Of a stretch of 64,000 nucleotides of DNA, positions 1 through 14,500 are shown piece by piece. Positions within the stretch are counted from its first letter, which is position 1; each line of letters starts with the position of its first letter. Origin of the DNA: Basidiobolus meristosporus CBS 931.73 (taxonomy: Eukaryota; Basidiobolomycota; Basidiobolomycetes; Basidiobolales; Basidiobolaceae). The notes under the pieces were generated by a model. That model did not search any database. It saw only the letters and a list, made by a program, of their open reading frames with translations, and was not told where the DNA came from. A program made the translations under genes and the position numbers. Where the stretch lies: positions 55,707 to 119,706 of the forward strand of contig MCFE01000237.1 of assembly GCA_002104905.1 (NCBI GenBank), read 5' to 3'.

Positions 1-479
1 ACCGTGAGCGTATGGTCATGTGATGATATCAATTTCGCGATGATATTCTAGAGCTTATTATCAGATTTACATCTGGTAAGACTACAACAGACTCTTTATT
101 GGACAATTTGCGAATAAATGCAGAATTACTTCACAAGCCAGTCATCATACAATTTAAATACAGTTATTTGTGATGCAGCTTCAACCTTATTGTAACTCAA
201 GGCAGTGTACTTTAGGAGCAACAAGGTGGTGTGTTGTTTTAACATCATATAGAAGCCAAGTTAGTAGCATGGGCCTTGGGATAAAAGCAAAAAACCTACG
301 AATATCAATCTAGCTGGTAATATAATGATGCTATTTTATTCGAGACAATATACAAATGGCACTGAATTAGTAGCCCACAGGGAGATCGACCATGAATTAT
401 CATTCGATTTCACAGTCCCATAGGATTAGGTTGGCTGTGAAGACTGGGAAGGATTCAACGGACATACACAACGGAACCA
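1..479. other. Left window edge, no gene recognised
   Basis: I see no protein with a recognisable family here. The open frame in this stretch lies antisense to the last HAUS1 exons and has no coding signature of its own. The segment probably holds the 3' untranslated region of the HAUS1-like gene and part of an intergenic spacer. Confidence 0.4.
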
Positions 480-2059
480 TTACTGAATCCCGTCTGCCAT
501 TTTGGAAATCAATGCCTCCCGTTGTTGATTTAATTGCTCCTATAGAAATAAATAAAAATCAACTCTCTGAGATACAAGCATGCTATTTTCATGTGTTCAC
601 TGACCAGCTCAGTCTGCTTGCTTTCCACTTTCATTTTCGCCAGCTCGAGGTCCTATTAAACAGAAAAAACAAACACAATTAGACAAGACTCAAGGGCAAC
701 TGCTGCAAGTGCATTTAGCATACCGGAGGTAAATCAAGATAGGTTTTGATTTGTTTGTGTTGATTCCGCAGCTGCTGCTTGGCCTCACGGATTTGATTAT
801 CCAGTTTCCACAGGGAAGAGATGGAAAGGTCTTTACATTCAGGAATAATCTCCGACTAAACTCGATCAGAATAAACCTTCAAAATACTAAAGTACAAAGC
901 AGTAGCTACCTCAATAGTTGAGATTTTATCTCTAATCTGCTTAATCCACTTCTCCATCTCGGTGTTCTGAATCTCAAATCGACTGAACAATGCTTCATTG
1001 TATTCCTTCTCACCATCAAGCGCCAATATCTCCCTAATCACGAATTAGTGGTATCCATACTGTATATAAGCATGTGGCTAAACATACCTTTCGACTCTAT
1101 TCTTTGCGTCATTTAGCTTTCCGATAAAATGATGTACCGCTTCGATATCCGTATCCCTAGTAGAGTTGAGTAGGCTCAATTCGTTCTGGCGCTCACTAAA
1201 ATCCAAGATTCCTTCAAAGAAGCTACATCGTGGATTAGTATTGTATTCATGGTTCATTCTCGGTAGGGATCGTACCTGCTTATTTCTAGATCCGCCAAAC
1301 CCAGCTTCTCAGCCACTGCAACCAAAGTATTCAGCGGACTTCCTTCCTCTTGGAAATCTTCAATGAACAATCCAATATCATTCAAGCAATTTTCCATTGA
1401 TTGCGCTACATATGGAGGAAAATCAGAATACTAGTAAGGCATGCAAAACAGTCTCATACGGTTACCTTCAAGACGGTACTCCTGGGAAATTTTTTCCTCT
1501 TCTTCCTCGATATATGGGAGGATTTCATCTTGTTGTTCATTGTGTATAGCGATGTCATATAGTAAATCGACTGTCTCCGATGTTTTTTCCCATTTTGGTA
1601 TAGGATTGCGACCGTACTTGGATTTCAGCCATTGTTGAACCTATTTTAACAGAAAACAGTCGAAACTTTGTTACTACAGGTGAGCGTGCAGTAATACAGC
1701 TGAGATGTATGTACTTTTTTCAATTTAACAGGATTGGGACGCTTCTTTTCGAGCCCTCGTCTGTGTTGCGGAGTGCAAAGGTATATATCTGATATCATGG
1801 TTTCTTCGATCATGGACGTTCTATCGAGAAAGCTATGTCTAATGGGGGGCGCAATTCCTTCGCTGGAAATAGTTCTTGTGGGTGGTGAGACAGAATTCAA
1901 ATCAAAGCGCACTTTTTTTTCCACGGTGGCAGGGGAAGCGCTGCCGTTTTTTCTAGGTGTTGTTTGGGGAGAGACTTGGCCTTCCGAAGAAACCTCCTGA
2001 GACTCGGAGGAAGGCTGTACATGCATAGATGAGGGTTTGTTGAGCGGGCTAGAATCCAT
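480..2059 (-). CDS. HAUS1: HAUS augmin-like complex subunit 1 (CCDC5 family), 8 exons
   Basis: Inferred role: coiled-coil subunit of augmin, which recruits gamma-tubulin to existing spindle microtubules. I assembled eight minus-strand exons: 1715-2059, 1466-1640, 1276-1405, 1088-1222, 910-1033, 724-855, 605-652 and 480-539. All have GT-AG introns and consistent phase, giving 382 residues. The first exon is a low-complexity Ser/Pro-rich leader of about 115 residues that animal HAUS1 lacks. Exon 2 opens with VQQWLKSKYGRNPIPKWE, which lines up with the start of HAUS1 (VAAWLKKIFGDHPIPQYE). The C-terminal part is coiled coil and has the family-like KTYLDLPP block, followed by a short helix ending in SKMADGIQ. 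The last small intron was chosen because it restores the coiled coil; reading through instead gives an unrelated tail. The family call rests on the two short motifs plus overall coiled-coil layout and length. Confidence 0.78.
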
Positions 2060-3443
2060 TTTGTCAAATTATTTCACTGGAATGTTAGAGTTTATCACAC
2101 CGAAGCGAGGAACATTCAATGTGGATGCTCTAGTACCTTTTCACACTGGCTGTGATTAGTGAATTTTTGTTAACTGTCAATAAAAACAATCGAATGATTT
2201 GTGGCCGCATAATTCCCAACTATTCAATGAAATTACCAGTTGCAAATCATTATGAAGTATAAAATTCAATGACTCCAGTATATGCATAGCAATAAAATGA
2301 TCCTCGCAATGCACCATTCTTAAGCAAAGGGCTGTCTAAACTTTGAGCCAAGAGGTGAAGTCAGCGGGTCTGCCTGCTTATGCACCAGTCTACTATAATG
2401 CAATACCATTGCGTATGCGCAATTATTCGTTTTCTACTGCTCGAGCGTCACTTTACTGAGGCATGATAATATAAGAAGATCAGGTTCAAAACGACCATTG
2501 ACCCAGTATTTTATGAAGCATTGTCACTTCAACTGATGCCACTCAGCCAACACTCACCCACAGATTCAAGTTACCAACGTGCTGGCAACGCCATGCATCT
2601 TCATTAGTCGTGTAAATAAAAACATGAGCTTATACATCATCATTTCATATTGAGGCTACATATTTGGGCTCAGCATCAACATCACTCATGAGTAAGATCT
2701 GAGCTTAGAAGAAGCCCAACTTGATAGATATACTGGTCAGTGATACATTGTTGGTGGGTGCATATCTACAACATTTTTATCCCCTTGATCAGTCTCCTCG
2801 TTCTGGATTGGTGTCCACAGCCGAACAACGTATTACATTCCGATAATATCATGTATCATATCAAAGAGAACCCCATAGAAAATGACCATTTGTTTACTAT
2901 CAAGCTTAACAAACTGGGTTTCGTAGTATTATATATTATGCAAGTGCTGATTTGATGATGATTCCAACTTGATGTACACAACTAGGGGAGTCGTCACTAT
3001 TTATAAATGGTTAGTGATAACCAAACAATCGATATCTGTACCCCAAATCATGAGGCAGGATGTTCCTAATCATAGATAATACGGTTATCTTTTTTCTATC
3101 GTAGAAGCTAGTTTGTTCGATGATGTTTACATGGGAAATATTCCCTTTTATTAATGTTTGACTATAGCATCATGGGTTCGTCATTGGGTATTTGTTTGAT
3201 AATCTGTTGCTTCTGGCAGATATGATGCATTTATTCTAGTACTCTGTATCCTGAATGCTTGAAAAGCCAATGATTGTCAACACATTTGAATCAATCGATA
3301 ATGTAGTTAAAGAATGCCATTACTCAACTTGTGGGAATTCATTGGTGAGCAGGCTCCAAAAAAAATCATTAGGGTATATATGTGGAGTATGAACCCTTAC
3401 GTTTTTCCTCTGATTCTATTCCAATTTACGTTTCAGAATCACC
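2060..3443. other. Intergenic spacer between divergent HAUS1 and ARB1 genes
   Basis: About 1.4 kb separates two divergently transcribed genes, so it should contain both promoters. A TATATAT stretch near 3375, some 70 bases before the ARB1 start codon, is a possible TATA element. The only open frame (71 codons near 2740) has no recognisable motif. I see no RNA gene or repeat. Confidence 0.4.
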
Positions 3444-5207
3444 ATGGCCTCAGTTTCTAAGCAAAAGCGTTTAGCTGCCAGAGCTGCAAAGTCAAAGGCA
3501 AAGACAGCCCAAAAGCAAGAGGTTGATGACCTTGACTTGCAAAATTTAAAGATTGAAGCTGAGAGAACTTCAACTGGTGTGCTCACTTCGCAACCTGCTT
3601 CACGTGATATCAAGATTGAGTCTTTTACTCTCTCTTTCTTTGGACGAGAGCTCATCTCTAACGCCACAATTGAGCTTAACTTCGGCCGTCGGTATGGTCT
3701 TATAGGCGCTAACGGGTCTGGAAAAAGTACTTTCCTCAAAGCATTAGGCAACCGTGAAGTGCCGATTCCTCCTCATGTTGATATTTATTTGCTCAGTGAA
3801 GAGGCTGCTCCCAGTGAGTACACTGCTGTTGAAGCGGTCATTAAAAATGCTGAGGAGGAAGTCAAGCGTTTAGAAAAGGAGGTGGAGGAGCTCTTAACTG
3901 AGGAGGATGCGGCTGATAATCCTATTCTGGAAGATATTTATGAGCGTATTGAGAACCTGGATCCTACTACTTTCGAAGTCCGTGCTTGCACGCTTCTTCA
4001 TGGCCTTGGGTTCTCTAAAGACCAAATGGCCAAGAAGACAAAGGACATGTCTGGTGGTTGGCGTATGCGTGTAGCCCTTGCCAAGGCTCTTTTCATTCGT
4101 CCCACTCTTTTGCTTCTTGATGAGCCCACTAATCATTTGGATTTGGAGGCTTGTGTGTGGCTTGAAGAGTATCTCAAAGGCTATGACCGTATTTTGGTGG
4201 TCGTATCGCACTCTCAAGATTTCTTGAATAACGTATGCACAAACATCATGCACCTTACCCATCAACGCAAGTTGACGTATTATGGTGGTAATTATGACAC
4301 ATTCATCAAAACCAAAGCTGAGTTGGAAGCCAATCAGATGAAGGCATACTACAAACAACAGGATGAAATTGCCCATATTAAGAAGTTCATTGCTTCTGCT
4401 GGTACTTACGCCAACTTGGTGAGACAAGCCAAGAGTAAGCAGAAGATTATCGACAAAATGGAAGCTGCAGGCCTAATTGAGAAGGTCGAGCCACCACCAG
4501 CTTTCAAGTTTAACTTCACTGATGTCCCCAAGCTTCCACCCCCAGTCTTGTCATTTGACAAGGTGTGGTTCTCGTACGACGGCAAAGAAGAAAATTCGCT
4601 GTACAGAGATTTGGAATTGGGTGTTGACATGGACTCCCGTATAGCCTTGGTTGGACCTAATGGTGCAGGTAAATCCACACTGCTGAAGCTGATGATGGGC
4701 GAGCTTGTCCCAATTAGTGGGCGTGTATCTCGGCATACCCACTTGAAAATTGGCAAGTACAACCAGCATTCAGCTGATCAACTGGATATGACTGTCAGTC
4801 CCATCGATTACATGCGTAACAAATTCGGTGAGGAGTTCGGTAAGGACGTAAGCTTTTGGCGAACCCAGATTGGCCGCTATGGCCTCACCGGTACCCACCA
4901 GACCTCATTGATCTCGAACTTGTCTGATGGATTGAAGACACGTCTGGTATTTGCTGAATTGGCTTTAGCACAACCGCACATTATTCTTCTGGACGAACCT
5001 ACCAATCACTTGGATATGGAGTCTATTGATTCCTTAGCTGACGCCATTAACCAGTTCAGTGGTGGCGTTGTTTTAGTTTCTCACGATTTCAGACTGATTT
5101 CGCAAGTTGCTCAAGCTATATGGGTCTGCGAGAAAGGAACAGTTACCCCTTGGAATGACGATATTGCCGCTTACAAGGAACATCTTCGTAAGAATGTTAA
5201 ATTGTAA
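3444..5207 (+). CDS. ARB1: ABC-F ATPase, ARB1/ABCF2 type ribosome biogenesis factor
   Basis: Intronless gene of 587 residues, close to yeast Arb1 (610) and human ABCF2. It has two ABC cassettes and no membrane segment. Cassette 1 has Walker A GANGSGKS (residues 88-95), signature MSGGW near 201 and Walker B LLLLDEPTNHLD near 222. Cassette 2 has GPNGAGKS near 404, the ABCF2-type signature LSDGLK near 492 and HIILLDEPTNHLD near 513. The N-terminus is Lys/Ala-rich and is followed by TGVLTSQPASRDIKIES, which matches the ARB1 leader TGVLSSLETSRDIKLSS. In yeast, Arb1 shuttles between nucleus and cytoplasm and supports 40S and 60S maturation; I infer the same role. The first ATG fits the family's start. 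Gcn20 and eEF3 are less likely because their extra N-terminal domains are absent. Confidence 0.95.
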   Translation: MASVSKQKRLAARAAKSKAKTAQKQEVDDLDLQNLKIEAERTSTGVLTSQPASRDIKIESFTLSFFGRELISNATIELNFGRRYGLIGANGSGKSTFLKALGNREVPIPPHVDIYLLSEEAAPSEYTAVEAVIKNAEEEVKRLEKEVEELLTEEDAADNPILEDIYERIENLDPTTFEVRACTLLHGLGFSKDQMAKKTKDMSGGWRMRVALAKALFIRPTLLLLDEPTNHLDLEACVWLEEYLKGYDRILVVVSHSQDFLNNVCTNIMHLTHQRKLTYYGGNYDTFIKTKAELEANQMKAYYKQQDEIAHIKKFIASAGTYANLVRQAKSKQKIIDKMEAAGLIEKVEPPPAFKFNFTDVPKLPPPVLSFDKVWFSYDGKEENSLYRDLELGVDMDSRIALVGPNGAGKSTLLKLMMGELVPISGRVSRHTHLKIGKYNQHSADQLDMTVSPIDYMRNKFGEEFGKDVSFWRTQIGRYGLTGTHQTSLISNLSDGLKTRLVFAELALAQPHIILLDEPTNHLDMESIDSLADAINQFSGGVVLVSHDFRLISQVAQAIWVCEKGTVTPWNDDIAAYKEHLRKNVKL

Positions 5208-5388
5208 ATGTAATATTATCATATATCTTCTATCATCCTTCGCATCAAATATTTGCACCTAGACCGTCTGTAACTAAAATGTATTTCAACAATTCGAAAC
5301 TCTGGATGCTTTTCTAGAAATAAACCACCATTAAGCCCAAAAGAATTCCGCACATCTCTACGTTTATTTGTGATGTATGATACACTAT

Positions 5389-6831
5389 CTACTTGCCAAT
5401 GCGTTGGCGCATGTTGGCTAAAAATGAATTAATCGCGTCATCTAGCTGGTGACTGGTCATATCTATTGGTGCTTGGTTTTCAGTTTGGGTGGAGACCCGA
5501 ATAGTGGGTTCAGCGTTGCTCAGGGTCTCCTCTGGCATCTTGTGATTTCGTTTCTGTCGCTTGAGGCGCAGAAGCTCTTTGCGGGCTTCAAGTTGTTCTT
5601 TACGTTTGTCCTTGATATTCTTGTGGAGAGCTCGGACTTGCTCTGTCTGTTGGCAAACAGGTGAGTATACTATCACTTCGATGTATATAATAGATGTCGT
5701 TAATTTACCTCGTTTCTTAAGTTTTTGAGTTCTAGCAGTTGGGCTCTTCTCTCTTCTTCGTTCGTGGAAAATCGGTAGTACCCAACACCCTTGGTTCGAA
5801 TCTCTGTAATGGCTGATTAGTGGGAAACCAAGCTGATATTTCTGTAGTTCTTCTATACCATGAGCATCATCGTAATGTGCGGGTCCAGCTACAATATATG
5901 AGATGAGTTTGGGATGGCTGTTTACATATTCTCACTCCATAAAAAAGTTCACCTGCTATTTCTGCTCTAGCTTCAGCTTCCCATCTTTCCCTCTCAAGCT
6001 CTCTTCGCATGTCAGCGGACATCATGGTCGGAAGTCCATCTCTAAGTGGTTTTAGTTCAGTTTGTTAACTGTTCTATCGTAAATTCACTGTTGAACACTA
6101 ACTCGTATTGAGGAGAAGGTGATCTCTCTTTGGGGACTTCGCTTTGTCTGAGCAAACGAGTTCTTCCAAATTCATCAATGTACTCAACCCACGGATCATC
6201 GGTTTCCTTTTCCTTTTCTGAGAGATCACTTTCCTAGAATAAACTTGGTTACTTCGAGAGTTTACTTCTTAGGATTGCGAATAAACCCACATCGGCCTGT
6301 TCCCATTGTTTCCGTTCAAAATCTACAAGCATCTCTTCGATATCTTTTTCATTCATATCATCTATACATTGATGTCACGTTTAGAAGTGTCTTAGAAGCT
6401 TCATAAAAAGGATTCTGAACACAAACCTAAGTTTGTGCGTTTTAACTTTTCGTAAAGTTTTGCTTTCCGCTCTAGAGCTTTCCTACTCGCATCCAGGCTT
6501 GGCTTTTCCGCCTCCTGCTCAAGTTTATCTTTGGCCGATCGTTGTTCTACGCCTTTGTTGGGCTTTGCCCAAGCAGGTAGTTTCTGTGTGATAAAAGTTT
6601 AAAAACTCCATTTTACACTCTATGGTGAGCGAAAGAGTACCTTGCTTTGGATCCTGGAAGCAGCAGGTGCATTTTTTCCTTGAGCTCTTTCTTTTCGAAA
6701 ACTTTCCTCGTGCTTTAAGAGCTCCGCTTTGAAGTCAAGTACCTATTTTAAAATTGGTGTAAGTTGGTGTACCACGATTCTTGGTGAAAAACACTTACTG
6801 AAGACGAGCTAATGTCAATGACTTTCTTCAT
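5389..6831 (-). CDS. CCDC174 family nuclear protein, multi-exon
   Basis: A minus-strand gene in about eight exons. The first is 6799-6831 (MKKVIDISSSS) and the last ends with the stop at 5389. The pieces read in order as VLDFKAELLKHEESFRKE, then KALERKAKLYEKLKR, DDMNEKDIEEMLVDFERK, DPWVEYIDEFGRTRLL, MMSADMRRELERERWE, GPAHYDD, GVGYYRFS and a basic coiled coil with KNIKDKRKEQLEARKELLRLKRQK. The same blocks in the same order define human CCDC174 (DLKAELFRKQEEFKQEK, EKAKLYEKM, WVDYVDSLGRSRR, DMRKELQRQQWE, GPVHYED). The vertebrate protein is nuclear and linked to the exon-junction complex; the role here is inferred. The C-terminus after the basic coil is short and shows no match. It converges on ARB1 with only about 180 bases between the stop codons. 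Confidence 0.8.
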
Positions 6832-9694
6832 TTCTAATACAGTCTACTCATACTTGTCGAAATATCTAGTTAATATTGGCGAAAATAGACTGAACTTTAT
6901 TGGCTAAGATTTTCTAGTCGCATCAATTATTCATTCACAGCTGATTCTTATGGCAAAACCAATTGATGGATACGCTGGGTTAGTGATTTGTATCATTCTA
7001 TTTTAGACTAAACGCCTGCATAAGCTGGTTAATGATACCATTTGCAGAAAGCCTCCTACTAGTATTAAGGGCTCTAGAGAAAGTATGTACTTGAGTCTAA
7101 TTCTCGGTCACTTCCCCACATGACTATTAGTGTTCACGGTTTTGAAGTAACTAAACAGCCATGTGCCTATTTGTTCATATCCTTGATCTACGTTTAGTGA
7201 CATCATAAGTCATTTGTATCATATTTATGTATTACTGAAAGTTCTGTGAAAATGTTGTAAACTATTGTATGCCATATTTAATAACATATGCCTTTAGGTT
7301 ATATTAAAGTACCACACCAAGATATTTAAGTCTTAAACCAGAGCATTCAGGATCAAGGCTTGTACAGTATGTACAAACTGGAATTTGAAAGTGTTCCAAA
7401 GTTCTACAAAAAGTTCAAGTACTTATGTTTCTGCAATAAACCAGCAAGTAAAATACTATCTGATTAACACTAGCTGTTGCAAGTTTCTAAAGAGTATTGG
7501 AAGCGATCTGGAGAACTAGAAGAATTGTGTGATATCCACTTGTTGTTTTTTAAGCTCTAATAAGTATTATGCTTTTTGGGGAACTTTGTTAAAATAATGA
7601 CAAAGATGTCTAACAGAGGTCACAGAAAGCGGTGTGCAAAGTTTGTGGTATTTGGACGAGTTTGATAAATCTTGATAACTTGCAGGCCTTCACTAATCCC
7701 AAGATAAACCCTAAGTAAATAATTCATAATTTAACAACAAGCTAAATAGAATCTCAAGGTATATGAGTAGTTTAGGTGTGAACTAAACATTTACTACACT
7801 AACTCACTTCCAAGTCTCAGTTTAGCTTTCAAAGGTGATGTTAAAATTTAAGAATGAGTGATTCTCTCAGTGATGTAACCAGTGGAAATAAAATATTGAT
7901 GCTGCAACAGGTAGCTTTGAATGCAAGGTTGAATTTTGTGGTCAGTTTTGAAGATGGGTTTTTCTTGGAACAAATTTAGGATAGCGCTTTACTAATTGCT
8001 CAGAAGTACCCAAGTCAGGAATTAACCTTATTTCGAAGTAATTCAGACGATTTCAACTTGTCACTTGATTTTGTTTATAAATATAGACACTTAAGTTCAT
8101 GTCGAGTCCCGATATCCTTCACTAGGCGTATTTTTTAGCATCATCGTATGTATTTGTATTATTCAATATGCATCAATGAAGCCCGCACCTTATGCTTACT
8201 AGATCATATTACTTCCGCTTCAATCACAATGTCCTTATTACTCGTACTTGATTTGTTGAAAGTACAAATCTACGCAGTGGAGATGTTACTATTCTGGCTT
8301 GGGAGCTTACAGTTTGACTTGATGTACGTTGGCAATTGATCTATAGGATAGATATAAGCATGGACCACATGGTTGATGTTGTGAAATGATTATATACGCA
8401 TTTCGATTCTAGCCAAGAAATTGGGACACTTCATGTCTTGGAAATTGATTTAAATATTAGCGTCACAATGGTTTACTTGGGGGCTTGACTAACTAGTCGC
8501 AACAAAAGTCACTTACACAGTAAAACCACCTCCATAAATGATTTTGGCTCACACCAACACCCTTTGATTTCGTCCATCGCAGCCGATCTCTGAGCACTGG
8601 GTCTGATTATTCCATGCTGTTTTTGGTATCAAGCAAGTCGAGTAAATTAGAAATCACAACCCAGAAAATCCATCTTCTCACAGACTTCGATGGAACATTT
8701 AGTTACCAACCGTGCATCATAGTTTGTTCCGGTCATGGATCCCATTATAGCCACACATTGGCGGGCTGGAAAACGAGAATATCCCCAAGTGGGATGCGGG
8801 CCTCTCCAGTGATTGAAAGTTTATAGCGACCTTCTCGGATGAGTCACTAATTGTTGTATTGGCTGGTGAAGAAACCAAAATATGATTTCGGAATCACTAG
8901 GACGGTTGGTGACAATGGCACTTCTGCAAAACATCGCCAATCTCAATGTTGAAATATTTCTAATTTAAATATAGTAAATCATGTAGGCATGCATGGTTCT
9001 GGTGTCTCATGACAGATAGTGTAATGTTAATGGACTTGTATGACTAATGGTGAAATACAGTGCAGAGGTGCATTGCTTCTCATTAACAGGTGGTCTGGTT
9101 GCCAACTATGTGGAAACACTACCAAATTAGAACTATCGTGGAATCATGAGCCTGATTGGATTCAATTTCTCCGGGTGCTACATTTGGGAAGATTTAGAAT
9201 CAAGTGGTCAAGAAATTTCGCTGGCCCTAGGCTTCAGCTCTATTACATACAAGCATTGCACTTACACTGTTGCAACGGATGGATGATTCTACCATACCTG
9301 ACGGATGAGTTTATCTCTAAGCCCTTAAGCCTAATATAAAGTAACCTGTTTTCTGTCGCTGGCACTTTCGCTAACAATGCAAATCAAAGCATATGTGGAG
9401 AAGAGTCTCCAGGTTTTTAAGCGATGATTCAAAATCATCTCCTTCTATATCCTAGTTTCTCCGGTGCGTTTTCGGGGAAACTAGTTCAAATTTGGTAAAT
9501 ACCGCAATTGAGCCATCTCGATTCTTTTGATTCGTACTACGTCCATCATTTACGAGAAGGGAAAGATAATGGAAATGGAATTTGAACACTGGCCCAGCAA
9601 TATACAATGAAAATTTTACCGAATCATATAAAAGCTCAGGCTCATTGGAAAAGCGCATCACCACAGCAGGAATTCCTCGCTTTACACTTTCACC
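6832..9694. other. 2.9-kb spacer with no recognisable gene
   Basis: An AT-rich stretch between the divergent CCDC174 and HEM2 genes. Open frames of 60-99 codons (8148, 8614, 9040) carry no motif I recognise, are not linked by convincing splice sites and are interrupted on all sides. I see no transposase or reverse-transcriptase remnant and no tandem repeat. It may hold a rapidly evolving or non-coding transcript that cannot be judged from sequence alone. Confidence 0.35.
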
Positions 9695-10743
<1,049 letters not shown>

Positions 10744-11598
10744 CCTGCCTTCCGCCTCATGATTTAATTTGCATATCAAACGATACACACCACCATAATA
10801 TCCCTCTCTAGTTGTATTCTGTTGCAACTAGTTGTCATTAGCATCGATTGTATGTACCTGTAGATTTACCTCGTTGCAAAAAGAATAAAGAGCTGTTTCA
10901 TTTCATATATATCTTTAAAAGTACTAGCCGGGAATGAATATGGCTTACTGTGAGCTGCTGCATATCGTTTACCACTTCGTTCCTTTTGTATTTGTCAGCC
11001 GCAAGCCTGAGGGATAAAATGGAAAGTGGCACTATGCATGGATGAATGTATAAATTGTACTTATTGAAGCCAGTGAATCCTGGACCTAAGCATGAATTTT
11101 GTTGTATTGCTGACGATAGCTCCTTAATGCTCTCAGGGATTTTATCGAATAATAAATATTTATATGAAAAGAATAGAGTTTGCATTACAATATTAATGGT
11201 TTTTTGTAAACGATATATTTTAGAATCAATGATATGATGTCATCTAAAATATCATGATTATTTCATTCATAGTATTTTCTATGGATTTTCCCACTGTTGG
11301 CAGTCAGCTATCGTATTTGTCGTTTCTCTTCTGAGTTGTCACAAACTTGCTGACATTCAACTTACGGTGAAGCAAATTCCTTGTACATAATATACATCTC
11401 TTTTACTTGTTGTAGCAAAGGTTGTCTTACCAAATAACGAGGATTTTCGCATAGTTCCATACGCGACTTTTGCTGGGCATTGACTAGTGTGTAAAATACT
11501 ACATACTTGTTGTTGGTACATTACTCCTCCTACCTAACCTTACTTTGTGTATACCACTTAGTCTAATAATTTTTCCAGATAAAGCAAGCCTCCGTAAG
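10744..11598. other. Intergenic spacer, HEM2 to STK11IP-like gene
   Basis: About 850 bases between two genes on the same strand. It is AT-rich, with several AATAAA-like tracts after HEM2 (near 10880 and 11150) that could serve as 3' processing signals. I see no further coding evidence. Confidence 0.35.
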
Positions 11599-14500
11599 AT
11601 GAATTCTCCTGAGGAAATCATCTTAGCCTGTGCAAAGTATTTACGAGCCAACGAAGCTCGTTTTCGTAATAGTAAGGGAAAAGCCCTTGCTAATAATGAA
11701 GAGTCCTCTTTAGCAACATCACTTACCTCGGTGCTGACCTTAGGGTATGCTCGTCCCACTAATACTGCCGCAGAGCGAACTTTCACTGTCGATCCAGTCA
11801 AACTTTCTACTGTCATTTCAAAGTTTGAGGAGTACAATTTATTAATTGATGGTGTGCCCCAGGTCACTGAAGTGTCTCCTCCTCATTCACTGAAATCGGT
11901 TTCTTCTCTTGCATCAATTACTTCTTCCCTTTCAAGTCTTTCCTTCCTCGGCTGGAAGAAGAATGAAAATTCAGGGATTGACGCCAAACTGCATTTCCAA
12001 AACGAGTTGGAATACATATGTCGGTTTTTCCAACGTATTCGGAGACTTAGAATTAGCTGGCTTAACGCAAACCAAATCACTCAGCACGATAACCTACCAG
12101 TGCCTATTTCCTTGGGTCCTTTCCTGAATCTAGTCCATTTGGACCTTCAGAAATTACCGCCAAGATACTTTTCCTCTTGGGGCACTATTCATCTTAAGCT
12201 AGAGTCCATTGTATGCCAAGGTGGCATTGTCGATTTGCACGATTTGTTCATTGACACGATTGGTAAGGATATCAACTTAGAGACTGATGCTACCTGGCCG
12301 AAGCTTCATTCCATCGATCTGTCCCATAATGATTTGGCTGGCTTAGCCGTAGAGCCTGCCTTGAGAATCACTGCCTGCGAAACCTTAAATATATCCCATA
12401 ATCTGCTTCTCTCCGTCCCCCCGGCACTCACGGAGCTATTTCGATTAAGAAACCTTAATCTTAGTCACAATATGATATCCAACGTTACTGGGATAGATCA
12501 AATCTTGGGAAACATCACTTCACTTGACCTCAGTTACAACCGACTGAAAAGCTTGTGTGGCCTGCACAAACTGTGGGCTTTGGTGTTGATCAATGTTAGA
12601 GGAAACGATATCGCTGACGCTGGTGAGATCGGGCGGCTGGCGGAGTTACCTTCGCTTCAAGAAGTGTTTGTTGAAGGAAATCCTCTGACGCAAAAGGTGT
12701 GGACACATTACCATATCTCATACGTTCTCTTCTAATTTATGGTGATTGTTAATTCTTCTTATGCCAGGCGGATTATAGAGTGCAGATATTCTCCATCTTT
12801 TTTTCCCATGAGCTAGATATACTTTTAGATGGGACTGGTCCCTCCTTCTTGGAAAAAAGGGGTATTACTTCCGAACCAAAAGGCGAACCCGAAGTTGATT
12901 CCATTATGGCTGTACGCTCCCCCGAAGCATACGTGCCGCCTGCCAGTAACGGTAGCGCCGCATCCGAAAAAATGGATTCCAATGAAATCCCATCACTGAA
13001 GCCTCGACGTAAAGGTGCAGCTCCCAACAAAAGCAAACGCAAAGGCAAGCGTATTGTGGATATTAGCTCCGGTCAAGATCCACTCGATAGCATAGCGGAA
13101 TCACCGAGATTGCTAACAGCATCTCTCTCACGAAATTTTTCTGAAGATATCATGACTGACGAGCCTGAGGGAATGATAGGCGAAAGCAACGCACATCCTC
13201 AGTCTCAGCCAGATTCACAGAATCCATCCAGCGGTGAAGCCGCAACTAAAAAGTCTCCACTTCAACGAGCCACTTCCCCTGGTCGATTAGGGAGGCCTTT
13301 TGTCCATCGTTTGGCCGAGCTTGAGGGGACTATTCAAACAAATCGCAGTGAATTCCGGATCCCTACGCGAGGAAGATCTATCCAACGAGATTCTCAACCC
13401 TCATCCCCACGCAGCCGTTCCCCTACATCTATTCGCTCCTCAATGTCTGCGGTAACAGCAACTAATAACAGCGACGACTTCAGAAAGAAAATTGAAGCTC
13501 TTCGCAATGAGGCCGGATCCACATGGCTGAAAATTTACAGCGAAATTCAGCATCCTACTAATGCTGCCAGGAGGAGAAGTGTCATTGATAGCCCAGACCC
13601 AGAGGATGATAAATTTGTTGTTGGATCGCTCCCTTCGAAGCTGACGTTGGTATCTTTGCGTAAGCCAGAACCAAAGGCTATTGACCCCATGAACGAGGGT
13701 GAGCCCATTGACGATGAGGTTCGAAGTGCAAGTAGCCCGTCTTCAGCAAATTCGATAGCAAACAACGATAAGTTAGAAAGTATTTCCCCAATTCTTGAAT
13801 CAACAGAATTACCCGTATCCGAAGAGGTGATTGAAGCGGAGCCTGAAATCGATACAAAGAAATTACCTGACGGCAAACAGTATAGAATTCAGGTTGCCGA
13901 GTATTCCAGTCGTACCAGGTCTAAACGTTGCATTCGTATTCCTATGGGAGATCGTATATTAATTATCACCGATACTGCATTCGTTGAAGTACATCCTGAT
14001 ACTTGGGATATCGCCACTCAACGTGGTTTCCAAGGTCTTTTGCGAATTGAAGCCAAGCGAGTAGAAAAACCGGAACAACATACTCTTTTCCGTTTGGAGT
14101 TTAAATATCGTCGTTATGATAATCCTATATTTTGTGATTATAAAATCACCTCAACTCCCGAGCATCTCAAGGCCTCTGAAGAACTTCAAAATGAGCTCGA
14201 GACTATTCTCAGAAAAAACTGGCAAGAGGGCAGAGGCCACGAGGTTTATAAACAAGGGAAATGCTTAAATTGTTCGTGGATTGGGTTCTTAGACCTTGAA
14301 GATGACAAGGATAATGACTGGCTGAAGGTGAAGAAACTTAATAACAGTCTTTCCCCTGTTACCTCTGAGTCTGAAAATGATACCAAAGAGAAGGAACGAA
14401 AATGCCCTGTTTGCGCGGGAACTTTCTTGGTAGAATTCTTCGGCCAAGAAAATGGAGTGACACTGTCTAACGAGCCGCCCACCTGGGCTTTCACATCATC

